64,000 bases of DNA from Anadara kagoshimensis (taxonomy: Eukaryota > Mollusca > Bivalvia > Arcoida > Arcidae). Location: positions 56,367,539 through 56,431,538 of the forward strand of contig CM037874.1 of assembly GCA_021292105.1 (NCBI GenBank), read 5' to 3'. The position numbers were made by a program, and so were the translations under genes. The number at the start of each line of letters is the position of its first letter. The first letter of the stretch is position 1. The notes under the pieces are model-generated. The model was not told the DNA's origin, made no database searches, and worked only from the letters and a program-made list of their open reading frames with translations. This document shows, piece after piece, positions 45,921 through 57,128 of this stretch.

Positions 45921-46098
45921 CAGTCAAACCTGCCTTAAAGATCACCTCTATATAAGGATCAACTGTCTATAAAGGCCAGTAGAATTGTATCCCAACTGTT
46001 CTATATTCATATTATTTGAACCGGAATATAAAGGCCACCTGCCCATAAAGGCCACGTTACTAGGTCCCTTGTGTGGCCTTTATAGACAGGTTTGACTG
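45921..46098. mobile_element. TIR-MITE, CAGTCCAACCTGCCTTAAAG family
   Basis: TA-flanked on both sides; ends CAGTCAAACCTGCCTTAAAG and the inverse TATAGACAGGTTTGACTG. The cleanest copy of this family in the window. Confidence 0.8.
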
Positions 46099-46179
46099 TA
46101 TTGGCTTATGAGACACATTTTACAGTATATACATGCATGATTACTTTAAATTGTTGTTAAAAACATTCAAGACAAAATT

Positions 46180-46275
46180 TTATTATTATTATTATTATTA
46201 TTCAATAATTCGTTTCTCGTAATGTGTTCTTACTTGCTTTTAAATATTGTCAAATAAACGAATTTCTATTTTCCG
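46180..46275. repeat. Inverted copy of the 75-bp unit from 45403-45842
   Basis: ATT run followed by TTCGTTTCTCGTAATGTGTT and CTTACTTGC, the inverse of the array unit. Confidence 0.8.
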
Positions 46276-46279
46276 CTGT

Positions 46280-47019
46280 ACCGCGTGAGCAACACCCCTG
46301 TTAGTAAAAATCTTCGCTATATGTAGTAAGTGTTACATATAGTTATAGCGGTGTTATTACATATAGCGTAGTTACGACATTCAGGGGTTCGACAACCCCT
46401 TTAACGTATGTGTTTACTTCGCGAATTCCCGGAATACTTGTAACATCCGTTTTACAAGAAAACGTACACTGATACGATTCCATATCCAGCGGAAACCATT
46501 CTTCCGAATAAATGTTAGAGCAGCCGCGAACCTTATTGTTTCCAGTATTTCAATTGGCGTGATTAGAAACTGTGCCAAAGGATGTGGTTTTGACGTAACT
46601 GACAGTGACATTTGTTCTTTGATGTCACATTGCGGGGAACACTTTTATATCCGTCTAAAACAAACATTTCTACCCTTACCTTATGACTTGAAAACTTCTC
46701 TCTTAAACCTTACTAATACTATATAACTTTCCAGTGTTCTTCCTTGTCACACGATACCAATATCAAAACATGACCCTACAACTTTCAGTTATTATAGTCA
46801 GAATACATGATCAATGTCTCTTTAAAAACACAAGAATTTTGTGTGGGATTCGAGGATTTCGATTTCATTGTTTTTCCCGGATCGATTCTTGATATACAGG
46901 AAGAAACTCACAGTATCGGTATCTTAAATATTTGTGTGACATTTCGTCTAGTGATTACTATCCTGCACGTTCATAAAATGAAACACATTTTATTTGTTGG
47001 TGATTTCGCCTCACACATA
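46280..47019. other. Intergenic, nothing supported
   Basis: Small frames at 46414-46611 and 46807-47055 show no recognizable domain. A short inverted pair (CTATATGTAGTAAGTGTTAC / GTTATTACATATAGCG) lies at 46317-46370. Confidence 0.4.
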
Positions 47020-47225
47020 CAGCACGCACCTGTCGAAAATTTAACACTGAGCTAACGAATTGGTGCCGAATTTGCAACTAATTTCGGCCCATCGTTACTT
47101 ATATCGTGACAGCTTCTATTTAACACTCGGCAGTTTGTCGCCCAATAACTTTCGATATATTGGCTACTCGGCGCCGGAGCTTACACGTTTTTTCTAAGTG
47201 TTAAACGTTCGACAGGTCTGTACTG
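47020..47225. mobile_element. TIR-MITE, ACAGACCTGTCGAAAG family
   Basis: TA-flanked; ends CAGCACGCACCTGTCGAAAA and the inverse ACGTTCGACAGGTCTGTACT. Confidence 0.75.
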
Positions 47226-48079
47226 TAGTTCAATAGATGATATCATCTTATATAATTTGTGCTTAATTCGATTTATAATCCATTTTATCTATTCTTAGTT
47301 ACTTTGAATACGTTTTATGATGTGTGGTAAAACAGCTTTATGTGTGTACAAGCGTTCTTCTACGTTAACGTTGTTAGTCTTGGGAACAGGATTTGTCACA
47401 CATTGTTTTTGTTGCTAAAATTATGTTTTTATTGCCTTTATGGAAAAGCATGATGCATGGCGGACATGCACTTGTTATCATCCACATTGGTACAAAATGA
47501 TTGGTTTGATTTTGTGTTTTATGATGCACTTTAGTAGAAATCTCCAGATCGCTTGTAGGGGCCTCGATGGTCCAACTCCAGTTACGGATTACAGCGCATC
47601 TCACCGCCTAGACTCGTTACAGATTCCAGTTTTAAAATGTTGTCAGTTCGCTCGCCGTTTAAACTGTGTGGTTTCCCCAGGACACCAACACTGAACTGTC
47701 CGTCTAATAGTATTTGCCATTTGCCAACTATACTGGTTTCCTTCATCAGCGAAGCCTATCACCAGTGTGCGTCTAGATATAAGTGAAAGAACCTTGACTG
47801 GGGCGTTTAACTTCATGACTCCACTCAAAGTAGCTTGTTTAGGTCACTCGTCATACTTAAACATTTGTTGATTTTTTATTTCATTGGTTTTGTTGAAGCT
47901 TGTTTCACCGATTCGTTTGTTTTGTTGTGATTCTGGTTACGTTTTCTATTACCAATGGGGTTTTTCATACACAATTTCCCGTATTTGCATTTTTTTTTGA
48001 GATTTGACATTTTTAAAATTTAAGTAGTTGATTAACTACCTTTTATTGAACCTCTGTTTCTAAATTATAAAAAAAACAT

Positions 48080-48080
<1 letters not shown>
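47226..48080. other. Intergenic, nothing supported
   Basis: Frames of 60-84 residues on both strands at 47374-47828 overlap one another; none has recognizable features. Confidence 0.4.
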
Positions 48081-48116
<36 letters not shown>

Positions 48117-48160
48117 AAAATAATATTTAAATAGATAAATAAATAAATAAATAAATAAAA
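48081..48160. repeat. (AAT)n and (AAAT)n microsatellites
   Basis: AAT units at 48081-48113 and AAAT units at 48136-48160. Confidence 0.9.
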
Positions 48161-48429
48161 CAGTTGATATACATTTTAAAAACCAGGATTAAACATTTTC
48201 ACACGAGTTTGTGCTCAGTAATCACCAAGTATTTGTTATGATGCACATGTATACATAGGAATTATATGGTTTTATTTGCTGTGTATTTTGCATCATAATT
48301 GTTAAATATACTATGAATTACGGTTTTATGTATCTTGATGACATAAGACTGTATTTAATCCATTTTTTATTGTATATTTTATATTCTTAGCGTGCTGAAT
48401 AGTTTTATGATGTGTGGTAAAAGTACAGT

Positions 48430-48433
<4 letters not shown>

Positions 48434-48466
<33 letters not shown>
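48434..48466. repeat. (GA)n microsatellite
   Basis: About 16 GA units. The 160 bases before it resemble the stretch at 47280-47340 (TTTATGATGTGTGGTAAAA), an old duplication. Confidence 0.9.
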
Positions 48467-48469
<3 letters not shown>

Positions 48470-48872
48470 TAGCTCTAGTCGTTGATCCGTTGATGGGAAG
48501 ATATTCGCCGTCCTCGTAGAACACTGGAAAACATTACTAGTGACATCAACTTGATAGGCTAGCAAATCTCAAACTTATCCAATCACTGGTACTTGAATAA
48601 ATAGTAACAACAACGATTCATACGGTAGTTTCCCGCCACGTGACGTCACATAACAACCGCGGCACATATCGTCGCCATATTTGAGTTTGACGTTTTATGG
48701 AATCCAGATAAATCTGTTTGAATTTTGATTCAATATTTTTATACGATGTTTGTATTATACTTCATGATTGTGTAGCTATGGAGACTAATATTTGCTTGTG
48801 GTAGCGATGAAAAATAGCCATCTGGTGCAGAGTAACGTCATATTTCGTTTTTTAATTTAGGTGAGTAATAGT

Positions 48873-49192
48873 GTTTAACGTCCCAGTCAAGTATATTTCA
48901 CTTATATCGAGACGTCATCAGCTATAGCGAAGATGCATAAATTTTGCCTGTGCGTTGCGCTGATGGCATATTACAGCAGGAATCTTTATCGTGCCACGGC
49001 TTCCGTGACACGGGACCTAGTTTAATTCAAGTTCCAATCTAAAAGAACCGTGACTTTCATTTCGTAATGCCGGGTGCTTGGCGAAAGAACAGTCACTACC
49101 TGCTTTCCAATCTTGGGTCATACCCTGTCGGGGTTCGAACCCATGACCTCCCGATTACGAAGCGAGAACTCTACCAAGTGAGCTTCCGTGGT
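48873..49192 (-). mobile_element. tRNA-derived SINE, TTAACGTCCCAGTCA family, best copy
   Basis: On the minus strand the head reads AAGCTCACTTGGTAGAG (A box) and GGGTTCGAACCCC (B box), spaced as in a tRNA. The body has ACAGTCACTACC, CCGTGACACGGGACC, ATCGAGACGTCATC and GTTTAACGTCCCAGTC. Transcription would be by RNA polymerase III; mobility depends on a LINE. Confidence 0.85.
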
Positions 49193-49612
49193 GTTTTTTT
49201 CCGCTTTATTTTAGCATTGTGGTATCGAGCTTTTTTTTATACAATCAGAAGTCCTGGGTGACAATACATATAAATAGAATTTTATTGCCTATCAAAACCA
49301 GAGGCGATAACAAGAAGCTGATCGCCACCAACGACGTAGACAGAAACCTTGCGTCCTCATATTTACCTCAAAATTATTATTATTTTAAATGCTGTAACAC
49401 GCTATTTTCAATGGATGCTCAGGGTTAAAATGTCAAACATATTGTAAAGTATTTACACCTTACATTATAATTCTGATCGTAAATACAGTATATAAAAGTT
49501 ATTAATTCTATTTTTATATCACATGTATTGTCACCAGATATAGGTTCTGTAATGTCCAGAAATTTTATTAGTTTCAATTGATCAGTATTTTATTCCTTTC
49601 AATAACTAAATA

Positions 49613-49861
49613 CAGTACAGGCTTGTCGAAAGTTTAACACAGCGCTAACAAATTGATGCCGAATCAACTGCTTATCTTTGTATATTTCGACAGTTTTTCG
49701 GCAGCTGCTTTGACAACTTTTTCACAGCCGATCTGACAGCTTTTCGGAATCTGTTTTCTAGCTCTTGACATTTTTTCTGTCACTAGTACACCAGATCCAC
49801 TCGACAGCCGATCTTTGACTCCTCGATAAGTTCAGTGTTAAACTTTCCACAGTCTGTACCG
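49613..49861. mobile_element. TIR-MITE, ACAGACCTGTCGAAAG family
   Basis: TA on both sides; ends CAGTACAGGCTTGTCGAAAG and the inverse ACTTTCCACAGTCTGTACCG. Internal TTTCGGCAGCTGC and CACAGCCGATC motifs. Confidence 0.78.
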
Positions 49862-50339
49862 TATAATCATTACGTTTCTTTCTCACATGCTGATCTTGAA
49901 GTATTTCATTGACACAATCACGTCTTTTATTATATATAGATATAAGACCTCTTAACTTTTGGCACTACTGTGAACTTTTTAAACATATAACCTGTGCTAG
50001 AAACGCAATGCATTCCCTTTTTTATTTCTTCAAAACAGAATAAAGTCATTTTGGGATGAAATATATTTAATTTGAAATTTTAAAGTATTTTATTGGCATT
50101 ATCAACTCTTTTATAATAAAAACATATATGACCCCTTAACCTGCTGCCACCACTGTGAACTTTCTTTTAAAAAATAACTTAAGCTATAACCGCAACACAT
50201 TCGGTTTTAAATGCTTAAAACATATCAATAACAAAATAATATTGGGTCAAAACATGTTATTTAAAAAGCCAATGCAACCAAACCGCTAAACGGCAAGCTA
50301 AAGGCGTAAAAGCACATTTTCAGACCCCTTACTTCAAAC
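49862..50339. other. Intergenic, nothing supported
   Basis: Two similar blocks of about 150 bases (near 49950 and 50125, sharing CCTNTTAAC, ACTGTGAACTTT and CGCAA) suggest a local duplication. Confidence 0.4.
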
Positions 50340-50765
50340 AGACAAAAACACCAATCCAGGTCCAAATAACAATTTTAGACCAAGGTAAAAACTTTGAAGA
50401 TGGCAAATTAAGTAAAACACGTACACGTCTACTAGGGAAATTAGACCGGGTGCTCCGGAATATTAGGAACAATAGGGAATAAAGTATTTGGTCAAAACAT
50501 GTAATTTAAAAAAGCCAATGGAAGCAAGAACACTAAACACAAGAACTGGATATTAACTGGATCAAATAACACAACATTATAAAATCTGTGAAAGAGTGAA
50601 CAATTTTAAGTCTAAATCGGGAACATTTTTTTTATAATCAAACTCAAACCCAAACATAGCACTGCATGTTTAAATCACAATTTTAAAAGCAAAGTAAAAC
50701 AATGAAAACTTGAAAATTAAAAAGAATATGTGAAAACCCAATTGGGAAATGAGACCGAGAGCTTC
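50340..50765 (-). mobile_element. Two diverged PLE-tail fragments
   Basis: 50340-50462 (ACACCAATCCAGGTCC, GTAAAAACTTTGAAGATGGC, CGGGTGCTCCGGAA) and 50641-50765 (CACTGCATGTTTAAATCACA, AAGCAAAGTAAAAC, GAGACCGAGAGCTTCGG) both follow the PLE tail layout but are heavily diverged. Confidence 0.5.
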
Positions 50766-51084
50766 GGTTAAATTAGCAACATTCACGGCCTGTAAAATTA
50801 GAAATGAAAATGAAATGGACGTAGTACGTTGTACCCGCCTTTCATATTTTTTTTCTGCTTTATACTTAATATTTATATTTTATTTATTTGTAAAAGATTG
50901 GTTTATTTTAGTTTATCATTATATATTATTGCGGGATAATTGAGAGTTTTTGTTCTGAAGACAAGACAACACAGGAAAAGACCAACCGAGTCCGCTGATT
51001 ATAAAACTAACACTTTGGAGTAAATGTCTAGTGGTGTGGTAAAAGTACCACGGAAGGACCCAACCATTCCATTTATTTTACAAT

Positions 51085-51500
51085 CAATGATCCAAAAGTT
51101 TACATATTACATATTATACCAGTTTTAATTTTACAGCACTAGACGGCCGTTTCAGAATACAATTCCTCATCAGAAGTGCTTGAACAAAAATCAAATCTAT
51201 TTCAAGATACCCTATGAACCAATATATATTTACTTTAGCTAGGAAATACTTTGCATGAGGGAGTAGACCTTAGTTTTTGTGGATTTCAAATTTTAACTAG
51301 CAGCAAAGTTTGACATTAGTTTATTTCTTACAAAATTACACGATTATTGCAAACTAAGTTTGTGATATCCTCGGGGAAACATCCACCAGCAGAGATACCG
51401 GCTCAGTGGTTTTAATTACATATACAAAACAATGAATAAGGAAATGTCTTGTTTGTACAGTTAATATTAATTGACAATCCTTGTAGAAATATTAGGCATG
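51085..51500 (-). mobile_element. Hammerhead-bearing repeat, copy 1
   Basis: About 415 bases shared with 56700-57128 and, without the ribozyme, with 59300-59610. Shared blocks include CATATTATACCAGTTTTA, GATATCCTCGG, CCACCAGCAGAGATACCGGC and GGGAGTAGACCTTAG-like words. No ORF. It may be a non-autonomous retroelement or the pseudo-LTR of a PLE. Confidence 0.7.
51135..51180 (-). ncRNA. Type I hammerhead ribozyme
   Basis: Minus-strand order: stem I strand AGCACT, core CTGATGA, stem II GGAAT with loop TGT and ATTCT, core GAAA, a very short stem III around CGGCCG, the cleavage triplet GTC, then stem I partner AGTGCT, fully complementary. All conserved core positions are present. Self-cleavage would occur 3' of GTC. 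Small type I hammerheads with short stem III are known from Penelope-like elements and metazoan retrozymes. Confidence 0.8.
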
Positions 51501-51713
51501 TTGTGATTGGGTTAATCAAAAACAAACATACTAATCCATTTCCGAATCACAATCCAGAAGCGAAGTAAAAACTTTGGAACCGACAAGTTAGGTTAGACAC
51601 GTAAACTTCCTCCAGGGAGGTGAGGCCGGGTGCTCCAGAAGGGTAAGCACATCCTGTTTAGCTAGCTACACCCGCCACGTGTGTAATCAAAATTGTGTGA
51701 AAGGAACAAGGAA

Positions 51714-51899
51714 CTATGAGACGTCAAATATATCCAAGGCAATCCTGGACACAGAGACATCAAACTTATCAACAATACTGTGATGACGGCCATTAAACTT
51801 TTTGAGAGCCTTGATAAGCCTAGGCTTGGAATATTCCTGAATCGACAATTTATTTGCAAGAAGCCTACTTCGTTGTACAAGTCCCCGTAGTGGGAACAA
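51714..51899 (-). pseudogene. PLE protein C-terminal segment
   Basis: 61-residue frame containing VQRSRLLANKLSIQEYSKPR, LKKFNGRHH and VDKFDVSVSRIALDIFDVS then a stop. It is the conserved end of the same protein as the RT core at 51916-52512, placed in a different frame by small deletions. The alternative frame at 51662-51880 is a shadow. Confidence 0.7.
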
Positions 51900-51915
51900 G
51901 CTCTACCATAGCGTA

Positions 51916-52512
51916 TTAATTGGGAACTAAATACACCATAAGCAGGAGAAGCAGGTATATTGCTGTATAAAAAGGAAAGTTGACAATAGAAAAATTGAAG
52001 TCATCATGTTTGTCATAAAGTTTCAAATGTAGCCTTTCCTGTGCGTCATAATTAAGGTATAAGTCTAAATATGAAGCAAAACATGAGGAATCAGTCGTGT
52101 CGTTTATTTCAAGCTCACTAGGATAGATGATATTTACATAGTCTCCAAATTTAGGATTGTTAAGAGACAGAGCGTCATCTATATATCTGTATGTTAAGTT
52201 GAATGATTTGGCGACAGTTTTCTCTCCAGATTTAACAAGGTTCTGTATAAATTCTGCTTCATAAGAATAAGGAAACAAATCAGCAAGCAATGGTGCACAG
52301 TTTGTACCCATTGGTATACCGATTGTTTGCTGAAAAACTATATTACCAAACACAACAAATATGTTATCTATCAAAAACTCCAATATTTTGTTGATGGTCT
52401 CTTCAGTATAATTTTGTTTGGAATCCGTATGGTACTTGACAAAATAACCAGAATCCCTGTTCAGCACCAGATATTTGTATCTTGGCTTTCCGTTTTTGTA
52501 GAAGAAAGACAA
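51916..52512 (-). pseudogene. Penelope-like reverse transcriptase core
   Basis: 198-residue frame. It carries an RNA-dependent polymerase core with TIGIPMGTNCAPLLADLF (63-80), SYEAEFI, YRYIDDALSLNNPKF (108-122) with the YIDD catalytic pair at 110-113, and YLDLYLNYD. This arrangement matches RT proteins I associate with Penelope-like elements of bivalves and other invertebrates. The last 14 residues are out of frame, and the fingers domain upstream is lost. No GIY-YIG endonuclease is visible downstream. Clade assignment within RT elements is from memory of motif style and moderately sure. Confidence 0.75.
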
Positions 52513-52839
52513 GTGAATAATTTCTTTAAGACGTTAAATCAGCCAATAGGAACCAATCATATATTATTTACAAGGCAAACATGAAAACGTTGCTTTGAAT
52601 CATGAGTTAGATGAATTTTTAACACCATTGCATGTTTGAATTACGTTTTTAGAATTTAACTGTTTGGAATGGATTTTAAATAATATATCAAGGTATTAAA
52701 GTGTTTAACATTTAATGGTAAAAGTCAATGTCCTTTATGTATAATGCCTGTCCTTTTTTCCTCTCACGAATCTAATTTCCACATAGACTGAAAGTTGTAT
52801 GGTGAATAAAAGCTGAAAATGTCAGATAAATTAAGTTTT
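52513..52839. other. Intergenic, nothing supported
   Basis: AT-rich unassigned sequence upstream of the truncated PLE. Confidence 0.45.
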
Positions 52840-53740
52840 AAAAAATATATTTTATTTGCAAAAAGTCTTAATAAAAAACCAATAGCTGTTAATGACGAAC
52901 CGTTTAGTTTTGAAAATAATGCTTTATGAGCAAAAAGTCCACATAAAAAAAAACAAAAACAAAAAAAAAATCAAAAGCTGAAATTGACAGTAAAAACATA
53001 CCAATCATTCCAAAATCAAAATCCCAAAACGTGTTTTTTTGGAACATTTCTAATGAAAAAAATCAAAGTTGAAATTGACAGGGCATTTGAACTATTTAAA
53101 AATGATTTATTTGCAAAAAATCCAGATAAAAATCTCCTGATTTGACAGTAAAAACACAAAACATACCAAACCATGTCAAAATCAAAATCCTAAAACACAT
53201 TTTATTTGCAAGACGTCCTAATAAAAAATAAAAGCTGAAGCTATTTGATAAAAAAACATACTAATTCATACTAAAAACCCCAAACATACCCTTCCGTGTA
53301 GAAATTTAAAAAATGACTTATTTTCAATCAAAAAAGAACTGAAATTGCAAATTTTATTTGATTCATTTTGAAATTTATGTTTTATTTGCAAAAAAAAAAA
53401 AATTAAATCGAAATAAAAAAAGCTGAAATTGACAGTTAGAAACCAAGCATTTCCATGTCTAAATCAAAATCCCCAAAACATGTGTTATTTCCGAAAAGTT
53501 CTAATGAAAAACATCAAAAGTTGAAATTGCCATGTTATTTGAATTAGTTTTTAAAAATATATTTTATTTGCAAAAATCCAAATAAAAAACAAAACCTGAA
53601 ATTGACAGTAAAAAAACAAACCATACCAATCCATGTCCAAATCAAAATTCCAAAAACATGTACATGTTTTATTTGCAAAAAAAGTCATAATAAAAAATAA
53701 AAAGCTGAAATTGACATTTTGAGTCATTTTTGTAGAAAGT
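52840..53740 (-). repeat. Degenerate tandem array related to the PLE tail
   Basis: About seven or eight diverged units of 100-120 bases. Each has TTTATTTGCAAAAAGTCC, AATAAAAAACAAAAGCTGAA, ATTGACAGTAAAAAC and CATACCAATCCATGTCCAAA followed by TCAAAATCC. The last block resembles the start of the PLE tail (CATACTAATCCATGTCCGAA). No coding potential. Confidence 0.7.
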
Positions 53741-53792
53741 CCAAATACGTAAGTAAAATGTCAAATATCATAATTTCATCGATACATGTGCA

Positions 53793-53872
53793 TTACAGGA
53801 CTGTGGAAAGTTTAAAACAAGACCGAGATCAGTCACCGATTCGTCACTTAAACATTCGACATGCCTGTGCTG
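53793..53872. mobile_element. TIR-MITE, ACAGACCTGTCGAAAG family, minimal 80-bp copy
   Basis: Ends ACAGGACTGTGGAAAGTTTA and the inverse TAAACATTCGACATGCCTGT then GCTG, TA-flanked on the right. Almost nothing lies between the TIRs. Confidence 0.6.
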
Positions 53873-54599
53873 TAAGTACATGTATAATTTACTTCCACAA
53901 ATAAGTCAAAACCTAAAATAAACCCACGCAAAAACTTTGGTCTTACTTAAAACGATTAATGTTTTATGGATTCATGTTCCGTTTCATTATTCTTAGAATT
54001 TGTCATTTTACTTTTCTGTGTAGCAAAAATATTTGTTATATGCATGTATATTTCATAATCTTAGAGTATTAAATTATGAATAAAATTCAGTAAAATCAGT
54101 CGTTTCAAGATGAACTAATCCTCCAGGAATCACCAATTTAGTTTTCATTGGTTTAAATCATTTTTATGTTTTCAAAACATCTATTATTCAGAAAAAGCAC
54201 AAGGTATTTGTTATTATACTTGTAGATAATCGGTCTTTCAATTCTTTAAAAATGTATAACTGTCTCACGATTTAGGAAACAGAATGTTGAGTCATTCTTT
54301 ATGGTTACTGATTTTGAAACAAGTGCGATGGTTTGTGTTCAACTATAGTACAGTAAGCACGTTTTTAACAAACGTAATAGTTTTATTTTTTCTATTGTCA
54401 TCTTTTCTCTTCTTGCTTTGTGCTGCACTTGGACATTATAAAGATTACTCTATGGTTACCGACTGTATACTTGCTAGTACTTACTTAGCCTATTCATCCC
54501 CGCTGGGACGTAAGGTACATACAAGTTTCCTCAATCTGTGACCTTAAAAGTTTTTATAGTCGTCACCACAATGTTGTTAATAAGTATAATGTTTCTGCA
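53873..54599. other. Intergenic, nothing supported
   Basis: AT-rich. The 85-residue hydrophobic frame at 54284-54541 has no homology that I recognize. Confidence 0.4.
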
Positions 54600-54755
54600 G
54601 CCAAAATATTTGACGTCCCATAGTTCTATGCTCCTGTCATTCTTAATTTTTATTTAAACGCGACAGATGTAGGTAGATAAACGGGAGGTGCTTACCCTTC
54701 CGGGGCACTCAACCTCACTTCTCTTGTAAAAGTTCACGTTCTGTGAACCTTTTTT
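54600..54755 (+). mobile_element. PLE 3' fragment
   Basis: TTTGACGTCCCATAGTTCTA, AACGGGAGGTGCTTACCCTT and CCGGGGCACTCAACCTCACT match the PLE tail in inverse orientation to 51513. Confidence 0.65.
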
Positions 54756-54759
54756 GTTG

Positions 54760-55305
54760 TAATTGGAATTAACCTGTATGTATGTGTTTTGTGTAAGCCC
54801 TTATTTAAAATCATGCCAGATTATCTATGTCATAACTGCAATGCGAAATCTCTCCCAATCCATTAGAATAATGTAGGTCATTTGATTGTTATATAAGACG
54901 GAAATTATTAATACATTTATATTGTACTAGTTTTTGTTTTAAGTAAATTATTGCAATAAATTTTAACGAACATAAATTTTCATTTTTAGACTAACTTATT
55001 ATAAATACGTGCTGCAAATAATAAATGAGAACGAATGAGGAATATAAAATCATTTGATGCAATGTAAATTATAGAATGCCTTTGATCCTTTGAATAATTA
55101 GAGATATTCTGTCTGTTCTCCATGACTCAATATCGATCTTTTTACTAGTAACATCTTTGTTTAACAGGTAAGCGGAAATTTATTTTTAATCTGAAAACAT
55201 ATGGTTTTTAAAAAATTTATCACAGAATTTTTGGAATGCTAAGTATCACATACATAAACATATCCGTCCCAGTATGAGCTTTTGTCTTGTCTTTACGTTT
55301 CTCTT
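54760..55305. other. Intergenic, nothing supported
   Basis: AT-rich unassigned sequence. Confidence 0.45.
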
Positions 55306-55307
55306 AC

Positions 55308-55858
55308 AATCAAAAACAAACATGCTAATCCATGTCCGAATCACAATCCAGAAGCAAAGTAAAAACTTTAGAACTGACAAGTTAGGTTAGACACGTGAAC
55401 TTCCACCAGAGAAGTGAGGCCGGAAGGGTAAGCACCTCCTGTTTAGCTAGCTACACCCGCCACGTGTGTAATCAAAGCTGTGTGAAAGGAACATGGAACT
55501 ATGGGACGTCAAATATATCCAGGACAATCCTGGACACAGAGACTTCAAACTTATCAACACTACTGTGATCATGGCCATAAAACTTTTTGAGGGCCTTGAT
55601 AAGCCTAGGCTTGCAATATCCTTGAGTCAACTATTTATTCGCAAGCAGCCTACTTCGTTGTACAAAGTCTCCGTAGTGGGAACAAGCTCTACCATAGCTC
55701 ATTAACTGGGAAACAAACACACCATAAGCAGGAGAAGTAGGTATATTGCTTCATAAAAAGGAAAGTTGACAATAGAAAAATTGGAGTCATCACGTTTGTC
55801 ATAAAGTTTCAAATGTAGCCTTTCGTGTGCGTCATAATTCAGGTATAAGTCTAAATGT
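55308..55858 (-). mobile_element. Penelope-like element, 3' half
   Basis: Collinear with 51513-52070 from AAACATGCTAATCCATGTCC to GTCATAATTCAGGTATAAGT. It retains codons for LDLYLNYDAHERLHLKLYDK and IVNFPFY but not the RT core, so it is truncated closer to its 3' end than the copy at 51513. Relative to that copy about ten bases (CGGGTGCTCC region) are missing near 55420. Confidence 0.8.
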
Positions 55859-55859
55859 T

Positions 55860-56699
55860 TGTTATTTATGCTTGTCTTGGATACATGGGTTATTGCCAAG
55901 AATCGTATTTCATTCTTATATCTAAAAGTAAATTAAAATGAAAAAAACAAATTGAGGATTTTTTAAAATATAAATGTTGTTGTACACACATCTCTAATGT
56001 TTGTTTTACCATGACAATACTATTGAACCAAATACTTTTGAGACTGTTAGGAATTCCATTATTTTCTCAGCCCATTGTTCGAAACCAGTGTTTTTTCGTT
56101 CATTGACTTGTATTATTAATTACGTGTCTTTAACATAAAACGTTTTTATTTCTAATTTTAAACTTCATTCAAATAAAAACGAATAACATTCCTTAACCCA
56201 CTTAATGAACAATTTTAAAAGTTCAATTTCTAGGGTAACCGTTGTTTCAATGCGTTATTTAGTGAATACAGTATGTAAAATATACTTTTCATTGTTCTTG
56301 TCATTTTTAAAATTTAATTTGACAGGTAAACTTTTTATCACGGTATATCGACCTACGATGACTTCATGTCGCAAAGACGTTCGAAAAGATGCATTGTTGC
56401 AGTCGAGAAAAATTGCTTTTTGTGTATTAAAGTTATGTATCGATATACGATCTAAGCAGACAGCTGGTAATTGACTTGTATTTTAATTATATGTCACATG
56501 TAAATGCCACGGATGGCAAAAGTCACTGACAATATACATTGTTTGAAGTTATTCAAATGATATAACCTTTTGAAGTAAAATTTTGCATTTTTTAATGTTA
56601 TACGATGTATATCTTGCATGAATCATGGTTCATTCTGTAGTTCTAACCTTAGTAACTTTCATTTGTGCAAACGTGTTAAAGAATCTATGATACACAAAC
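55860..56699. other. Intergenic, nothing supported
   Basis: AT-rich. The 89-residue frame at 56205-56474 has no recognizable features. Confidence 0.4.
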
Positions 56700-57128
56700 T
56701 TTATGTTCAATTACATATTATACCAGTTTTATTTTTACAGCACTAGACGGCCGTTTCGGAATACAATTCCTCATCAGTAGTTCTTGGACCAAAATTATGA
56801 AACCAAAATTATTTTGAAGATGTAGAAAAGCTACCCAAAGGACCAAAATATATTTTACCAAATTAAGCTAAGGACCTACTTTGCATAAGGGAGTATACCT
56901 TAGTTTTTGAAAAATTTTAAATTTTTACTTGCAGAAAATTTAGACATTTACAGTATATTTCTGACAATAATACGAAATTATTGCCTACTGAGTTGGTGAT
57001 ATCCTCGGAGCTCCAGCCACCAGCAGAGATATCGGCTCAGGGGTTTAAATTAAACAATATAATTACGTCATTAACATAGAAGACCAAAGTATGTATTATA
57101 ATTATAATTACATGAATATTAGGACATG
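56700..57128 (-). mobile_element. Hammerhead-bearing repeat, copy 2
   Basis: Collinear with 51085-51500: CATATTATACCAGTTTTA, the ribozyme, GGGAGTATACCTTAGTTTTT, GATATCCTCGGAGCTCC, CCACCAGCAGAGATATCGGC and ATGAATATTAGGACATG. Confidence 0.7.
56739..56784 (-). ncRNA. Type I hammerhead ribozyme, copy 2
   Basis: Stem I AGAACTA pairs with TAGTGCT with one mismatch. Core CTGATGA, stem II GGAAT/ATTCC perfect with loop TGT, core GAAA, short stem III around CGGCCG and the GTC cleavage triplet are all intact. Compared with copy 1, the differences fall in stem positions and not in the core. Confidence 0.8.

Larger units (their letters stand above)
51513..52512 (-). mobile_element. Penelope-like retroelement, 5'-truncated, broken
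   Basis: The longest copy of the PLE family here. On the minus strand the RT core comes first (52512-51916), then a frameshift near 51950, the C-terminal region (SRLLANKL, KPRLIKALKKF, GRHHSIVDKFDVSVS) with another 1-base deletion near 51877, and about 180 bases of 3' tail ending ATGTTTGTTTTTGATT. It is truncated upstream at about 52512. Confidence 0.8.
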
